DNA from: Methylococcaceae bacterium UBA659
Lineage (GTDB): Bacteria > Pseudomonadota > Gammaproteobacteria > Methylococcales > Methylomonadaceae
Assembly: GCA_002299495.1 (NCBI GenBank)
Contig: DBNZ01000202.1
Span: 653-8,618 of the forward strand
DNA: 7,966 nt
Direction of reading: 5' to 3'
The translations under genes and the position numbers were made by a program. Below are positions 5,201-7,966 of this stretch, one piece after another. Position 1 is the stretch's first letter; each line of letters starts with the position of its first letter. The notes under the pieces were generated by a model, which was not told the DNA's origin, made no database searches, and saw nothing but the letters and a program-made list of their open reading frames with translations.

Positions 5201-6369
5201 TGGCCGGTGTCGATAACGCCGCGTATGCCCGGCACCGTCAGCGAAGTTTCCGCCACGTTGGTGGCTAACACGATGCGCGGCTTGCCACCGACCGCCAAGG
5301 ATGGTGGCAGTGCGGACGCGGGTAGGGAACCCGCGCCGCCCTTGGGATTAAAAACGCGCTCCTGCTCGCTGACGCTGAGCTTGGCGTACAACGGCAAGAT
5401 TTCGTATTGGCTGGGATGATGTTTGCGTAACGATGCGGTGGTCTCGCGGATTTCGTGTTCGCCGCTTAAAAAAATCAGGATGTCGCCGCGCAAATCCTGG
5501 TGTAACTCATCGACGGCATCGAGTATCGCCCGTTGCAAATCATCCCGGCTCTCGTCCCCTTCCTCCTCGTCATCTTTGTTCTGTTCGATAGGCCGATAAC
5601 GGGTTTCCACCGGATAAGTGCGGCCTGAGACTTCAATAATCGGCGCATTGCCAAAGTGTTCAGAAAAGCGCTGGGTGTCGATAGTCGCCGAGGTGATGAT
5701 GAGTTTTAAGTCAGGCCGTTTCGGCAGCAGCCATTTCATGTAGCCGAGCAAAAAGTCGATGTTCAGGCTGCGCTCGTGGGCCTCGTCGATGATGATCGTG
5801 TCGTATTGGTTCAAATAACGATCATTCTGTGATTCCGCCAGCAAAATGCCGTCGGTCATCAATTTCACCAGCGAACCCGGATGGGTCTGGTCGTTGAAAC
5901 GCACCTTGTAGCCGACCAAACCGCCGACTTTCTGCCCTAGCTCCTCGGCGATGCGGTCGGCAACGGTGCGCGCCGCAATCCGGCGCGGTTGGGTGTGGCC
6001 GATAAAACCGGCCGCGCCGCGCCCTACGCCTAAACAAATCTTCGGCAATTGCGTGGTCTTGCCGGAGCCGGTCTCGCCGCACATGACCACGACTTGGTGG
6101 TGTTTAATCAGCTCGGCGATGTCGTCTTTTTTGTAACTGACCGGCAAGTCCGGAAACCACAACGGCGGTATGCTGGACAGGCGCTGATTTCGCGCCGCCA
6201 CCGAACGCGCCACCCGCCCGGCGAGAGCCGAAAGTTGTACGGCTAGGTCTTTGCCTGTTTTGACATCGTGGCGGCAGCGGTCAAGTTGCCGTTTAAAGCC
6301 GTGCCTATCGACATTCAGGCATAAAGGGAGTTGGAGGGTGAGTTGCTTGAGTAATTCGGGAGTGGACAT
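2290..6369 (-). CDS. hrpA: ATP-dependent RNA helicase HrpA (DEAH-box)
   Basis: HrpA is a cytoplasmic DEAH/RHA helicase linked in E. coli to mRNA processing and to clearing stalled or collided ribosomes. The 1359-residue product matches E. coli HrpA (1300) end to end. Helicase motifs: I GETGSGKT (98-105), Ia TQPRR (126-130), II DEAH (195-198), III SAT (227-229), V TNVAETSLT (370-378), VI QRAGRCGR (417-424). HA2 and OB-type regions follow (about 480-760), then the long DUF3418-type half to the conserved end EELRVSLFAQQL. There are two extra stretches relative to E. coli: residues 344-362, encoded by a palindromic repeat, and about 633-679, a charged Lys/Ala/Gln-rich linker. The start is the ATG encoding MSTPELL; an in-frame ATG 16 codons upstream would add a hydrophobic stretch (MVTEAIIIALFYLAVL) not seen in HrpA and lies upstream of the predicted -10 box. 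No strong Shine-Dalgarno precedes the chosen ATG. Transcribed divergently from dhaL. Confidence 0.97.
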   Translation of the reverse strand: MSTPELLKQLTLQLPLCLNVDRHGFKRQLDRCRHDVKTGKDLAVQLSALAGRVARSVAARNQRLSSIPPLWFPDLPVSYKKDDIAELIKHHQVVVMCGETGSGKTTQLPKICLGVGRGAAGFIGHTQPRRIAARTVADRIAEELGQKVGGLVGYKVRFNDQTHPGSLVKLMTDGILLAESQNDRYLNQYDTIIIDEAHERSLNIDFLLGYMKWLLPKRPDLKLIITSATIDTQRFSEHFGNAPIIEVSGRTYPVETRYRPIEQNKDDEEEGDESRDDLQRAILDAVDELHQDLRGDILIFLSGEHEIRETTASLRKHHPSQYEILPLYAKLSVSEQERVFNPKGGAGSLPASALPPSLAVGGKPRIVLATNVAETSLTVPGIRGVIDTGHARISRYSHKSKIQRLPIERVSQSSANQRAGRCGRVAEGICIRLYSREDYEARPAFTEPEILRTNLSAVILQMAALNLGDIAEFPFIEPPDEKMIRDGKTLLQEINALDKQGQLTDIGKQLAKFPTDPKLARMLIAAHQEGCLYEVAIIVAVLSIQDPREKPADKMAQAEAKHALFRHPESDFLSLLNLWKAFEEQKKHLSNSKLRQYCKEHFLSYLRMREWHDNHAQIMQIIKGDLGMTVNQPPARPSLAKAVKAEKNKQISKISHLNALPPEQRAQAVVEQSTPDYPYENIHRALLAGLLSNIGFRHEQYEYLGARGLKFFIFPGSGLHKVRPKWIMAAEQVETSKVYARTVARIEPEWIEACAGHLVKRTYHDPHWEKKAGRCGVYERTMLYGLTLQTGRKVPYENVDPQAARMLFIQSALVAHEYHSNAPFFLANQKLLEEVGTIQHKGRRIDLVEDELWLYQFYDSRLPPEVVNGITLDQWRKTAEKVNPKVLFLTKADLTREQDVQVSDWDYPDSKKVGNLAIALQYRFEPGHDEDGVTAIIPIHQLNQLTMTPFEWLVPGMLEEKCVALVKALPKQLRKHFVPVPQTVKQCLEIEPDFKGSLYEWLGNRLRKLTGEAIPLTAWTSDGLPEHLKMNFRVIGEDGKLLDYGRDLRKLQLDHAVKAGDSFDEIAADEMNYTGCIGWAFDDLPEHYPFIQKGQSFSGFPAIVDEGDSVGVKMFDTQTKAEQQHRAGLLRLIRLQLRKDCSYLLKNMPQSTVSGLAYQNLPKHLLLPAIASLNYKEDMLEMILHGVFLEGRAVIRSQEAFAATLTENKSNLLTFAHSACQTVLGILDQYGTLLSQMKKFNANDPLVQELNQQLALLVYAGFVKTTPYSHLRNLPRYLQAMQYRLDKRDNNPQKTQEINRYATRFWRDVAAKKGQVLPELEPFRWAIEELRVSLFAQQLKTAYPVSAKRLDKLWDERGS
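5284..5340. repeat. GC-rich double-hairpin repeat inserted in frame in hrpA
   Basis: This 57-bp stretch (19 codons, GGAGSLPASALPPSLAVGG) separates VFNPK from KPRIVLATN, where E. coli HrpA has only VFQSHSGRRIVLATN. It contains two adjacent inverted repeats: a 7-bp stem CGCGGGT/ACCCGCG with a 5-nt loop (5317-5335), and a 7-bp stem TGCCACC/GGTGGCA with a 13-nt loop (5283-5309). Such paired hairpins are typical of REP-type or other small palindromic mobile repeats, and the AGSLPA-like peptide looks like a translated repeat. It lies in a loop between motifs IV and V of RecA domain 2 and keeps the frame, so the helicase probably tolerates it. The exact ends are uncertain by a few bases. Confidence 0.6.
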
Positions 6370-6394
6370 TAAAACTGCAAGGTAAAATAAGGCT

Positions 6395-6402
6395 ATTATA
6401 AT
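6395..6402. promoter_or_regulatory. Shared palindromic -10 region of the hrpA/dhaL divergent promoters
   Basis: ATTATAAT is a perfect palindrome giving TATAAT on the plus strand (6397-6402, toward dhaL) and on the minus strand (6400-6395, toward hrpA). It predicts transcript starts near 6409 for dhaL (leader about 48 nt) and near 6388 for hrpA (leader about 19 nt). The -35 boxes are weak on both strands (for example CTGCAA at 6375-6380, 16 bp from the plus -10). CCGTA-N6-TACGG (6408-6423) just downstream on the dhaL side could be an operator. The hrpA start choice is consistent with this promoter. Confidence 0.4.
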
Positions 6403-6456
6403 GGCTTCCGTAACCAAGTACGGTATTGCGATAAAACCGCCTATCAGGAGCCTGCC

Positions 6457-7098
6457 ATGAACTACGCACCGAACCTACTCCCAGCCCTAATCACCGCCGC
6501 CAACGACACCATAGCCGCCAACGCCGAGCAAGTGACCGAATTGGACCAGGCCATCGGCGACGGCGACCATGTCGTCAACCTGCAACGCGGGCTAACCGCA
6601 CTGATGGCAGAACGCGAAACCTTAGCGACGTTAACCTGGCCGGAAGCTTGGCAGAAAATCGGCATGACTTTGATGTCGTCGATAGGCGGGGCGTCCGGTT
6701 CGCTGTTCGGCACTTTGTTCGTGGCGATGGCCCAGTCGGCCAAAGGGAAGACGCTGGATCAAACCGGTTTTGCCGAAATCTTCACTCGCGCCGTTAGCGC
6801 GGTCAAACAACGCGGCAAATCGGATGTCGGCGAGAAAACCCTGTTAGATGTGCTAGGCCCGGTCGCCGAGTGTCTGCAAACAGCCCAGGTGGACAAAATA
6901 CCCATACCCGAGTTACTGACAAAAGTCTCAGAAACCGCTATCGCCGGCATGGAAGCCACCCGCGACATGCTCGCCACCAAAGGCCGGGCGGCATTTTTGG
7001 CAGAACGCAGCCTAGGCCATATCGACGCCGGGGCAAGAACGACGCAATTGATGGTTTGCGCCGTGGCCGATGTGTTGGCAAGCCACTCTAACGCTTAA
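6457..7098 (+). CDS. dhaL: Dihydroxyacetone kinase, nucleotide-binding subunit DhaL
   Basis: DhaL carries the adenine nucleotide and Mg and supplies the phosphate to dihydroxyacetone held covalently by DhaK; in PTS-type systems the bound ADP is rephosphorylated by DhaM, in others ATP is used directly. The 213-residue length is normal (E. coli 210). Asp30, Asp35 and Asp37 in LDQAIGDGDHVVN match the three Mg-binding aspartates, at the same numbers as in E. coli. SSIGGASGSLFGTLF forms the nucleotide lid region, SDVGEKTLLDVL is the conserved central block, and AERSLGHIDAGA the C-terminal block. AGGAG at 6446-6450, 6 bp before the ATG, fixes the start. It is a stand-alone L subunit, not fused to K. 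The neighbouring dhaK is on the opposite strand, tail to tail, so the two cannot share an operon. No dhaM is visible, so the phosphate donor cannot be decided here. Confidence 0.95.
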   Translation: MNYAPNLLPALITAANDTIAANAEQVTELDQAIGDGDHVVNLQRGLTALMAERETLATLTWPEAWQKIGMTLMSSIGGASGSLFGTLFVAMAQSAKGKTLDQTGFAEIFTRAVSAVKQRGKSDVGEKTLLDVLGPVAECLQTAQVDKIPIPELLTKVSETAIAGMEATRDMLATKGRAAFLAERSLGHIDAGARTTQLMVCAVADVLASHSNA

Positions 7099-7099
7099 A

Positions 7100-7966
7100 T
7101 CAACAACCCCAGCGCAACGCGGCGGTATGGACGGGCGCATCCCAAAGCGTTAGCATTTCCTCGTCCAATAAGGTTAGCGTAATGGAGCAACCGGCCATAT
7201 CTAGGGAAGTGGTGTAATTGCCGACCAAAGAACGGGTAATTTTAACCCCGCGCTGTTGCCAATGTTGTAAGGCAAGCTGATAGACCAAATACAACTCCAT
7301 CGCCGGGGTCGCCCCAAACCCGTTGACATGAAGTAAAACAGGCTGGTGTTTTTGCGGTTTCAGTTCTTCGTCTATGGCGGCCGCTAATTGCTTGACTATC
7401 TCGCTGGCGCTGGCCAACGGTAAGGTTTGCTGGCCACGTTCGCCGTGTATGCCCACTCCCATCTCCATCTCATGGTCCGCCAACTCAAACGTGGGCTTGC
7501 CTAAAGCGGGCGCCGTACAACTGCTCAAGGCCACACCCATCGACGCCGTAGCGCGGTTGACCTTGTCGCCTAAGGCCTTGCAGGTTGCCAAATCCGCCCC
7601 CCGTTCCGCCGCCGCCCCCACGATTTTCTCGACCACCAACGTACCCGCCACCCCGCGCCGCCCGGCAACATGATCTTTGGGCAAAGAGACGTCATCGTTG
7701 ACCAATACACTGGCGTTAGGGCAATCCAACATTTCTGCGGCGATCTCAAAATTCATCACATCGCCCGCGTAATTTTTAACCACAAACAGCACACCGCCGC
7801 CGGTATTGACCGCTTGGGCCGCAGCCAACATTTGGTCTGGCGTCGGTGAAGTGAACACTTGTCCTGGACAAGCGGCATCGAGCATCCCGGTTCCGACAAA
7901 CCCGATATGCAGGGGTTCGTGGCCGGAGCCGCCCCCGGAAATCAAGGCCACTTTACCCGCACGAGA
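7100..7966 (-). CDS. dhaK: Dihydroxyacetone kinase, substrate-binding subunit DhaK (5' end outside window)
   Basis: DhaK binds dihydroxyacetone through a hemiaminal bond to a histidine and presents it to DhaL for phosphorylation to dihydroxyacetone phosphate. The frame is open to the window edge; 288 residues are present, and about 40 N-terminal residues are missing by comparison with E. coli DhaK. A GTG at 7951 is internal, since SRAGK before it matches the family. Visible motifs: GGGSGHEP (substrate pocket, His56 of E. coli), KNYAGDVMNFE, NDDV (catalytic Asp109 region), AGRRGVAGTLVVEKIVGAAAE, and EMGVGIHGE with the covalent histidine (His218 of E. coli). The loop after the histidine is shorter than in E. 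coli, giving about 328 residues in total. It ends WDAPVHTAALRWGC, the normal family C-terminus. Its stop lies one base from the dhaL stop on the other strand, with no room for a terminator. Confidence 0.96.
   Translation of the reverse strand, partial: SRAGKVALISGGGSGHEPLHIGFVGTGMLDAACPGQVFTSPTPDQMLAAAQAVNTGGGVLFVVKNYAGDVMNFEIAAEMLDCPNASVLVNDDVSLPKDHVAGRRGVAGTLVVEKIVGAAAERGADLATCKALGDKVNRATASMGVALSSCTAPALGKPTFELADHEMEMGVGIHGERGQQTLPLASASEIVKQLAAAIDEELKPQKHQPVLLHVNGFGATPAMELYLVYQLALQHWQQRGVKITRSLVGNYTTSLDMAGCSITLTLLDEEMLTLWDAPVHTAALRWGC

Noticed and set aside
6370..6417. 16-codon upstream extension of HrpA beginning MVTEAIII
   Set aside because: It is hydrophobic, absent from HrpA proteins, and lies over the predicted promoter; MSTPELL at 6369 is the better start.
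7100..7951. DhaK starting at the GTG at 7951
   Set aside because: The frame continues upstream as SRAGK, matching conserved DhaK sequence, so the real start is beyond the window.

Overview
The window looks like a piece of a gammaproteobacterial chromosome, perhaps a Methylococcales-type organism, although that finer placement is only an impression. The reasons are an AcnB-type aconitase, a long HrpA helicase with the DUF3418-type C-terminal half, moderate GC content, and a divergent hrpA/dhaL arrangement with ordinary sigma-70-like signals.

Layout. (1) 1-711: the 3' end of acnB (aconitate hydratase B), with all three Fe-S cysteines and both substrate arginines. (2) 712-1350: a gene-poor, decayed stretch. 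It holds the front half of a PIN-domain (VapC-like) toxin gene broken by an in-frame stop, a small relic of the back half of another PIN domain, an unrecognised 64-codon open stretch, and short direct repeats. (3) 1351-1868: a type II toxin-antitoxin operon with a Phd/YefM-like antitoxin and a RelE/YafQ-like toxin, translationally coupled by ATGA. (4) 1865-1964: about 100 bp of one end of an IS3-family insertion sequence, which appears to have replaced the last residues of the toxin. (5) 1965-2244: a second, broken copy of the acnB 3' end, about 98% identical over 258 bp, with an internal in-frame 72-bp deletion, followed by a good intrinsic terminator. (6) 2290-6369, minus strand: complete hrpA, whose helicase core carries an in-frame GC-rich repeat made of two hairpins. 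(7) 6370-6456: a short divergent promoter region. (8) 6457-7098: dhaL, plus strand, and 7100-7966: dhaK, minus strand and cut by the window edge. Their stop codons face each other with one base between them.

How the parts fit. acnB (TCA and methylcitrate cycles), hrpA (RNA and ribosome quality control) and dhaK/dhaL (dihydroxyacetone phosphorylation) are core or metabolic genes with no obvious functional link. The 712-2244 segment is accessory: a small stack of toxin-antitoxin and IS debris lodged between two copies of the acnB tail. The simplest reading is either that a past partial or tandem acnB duplication was eroded, or that incoming DNA brought a spare acnB 3' end with its terminator. 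I do not see a convincing undescribed multi-gene system. The points most worth a second look are the duplicated and deleted acnB tail, the layered toxin-antitoxin relics, the palindromic repeat translated inside HrpA, and the tail-to-tail dhaL/dhaK pair.
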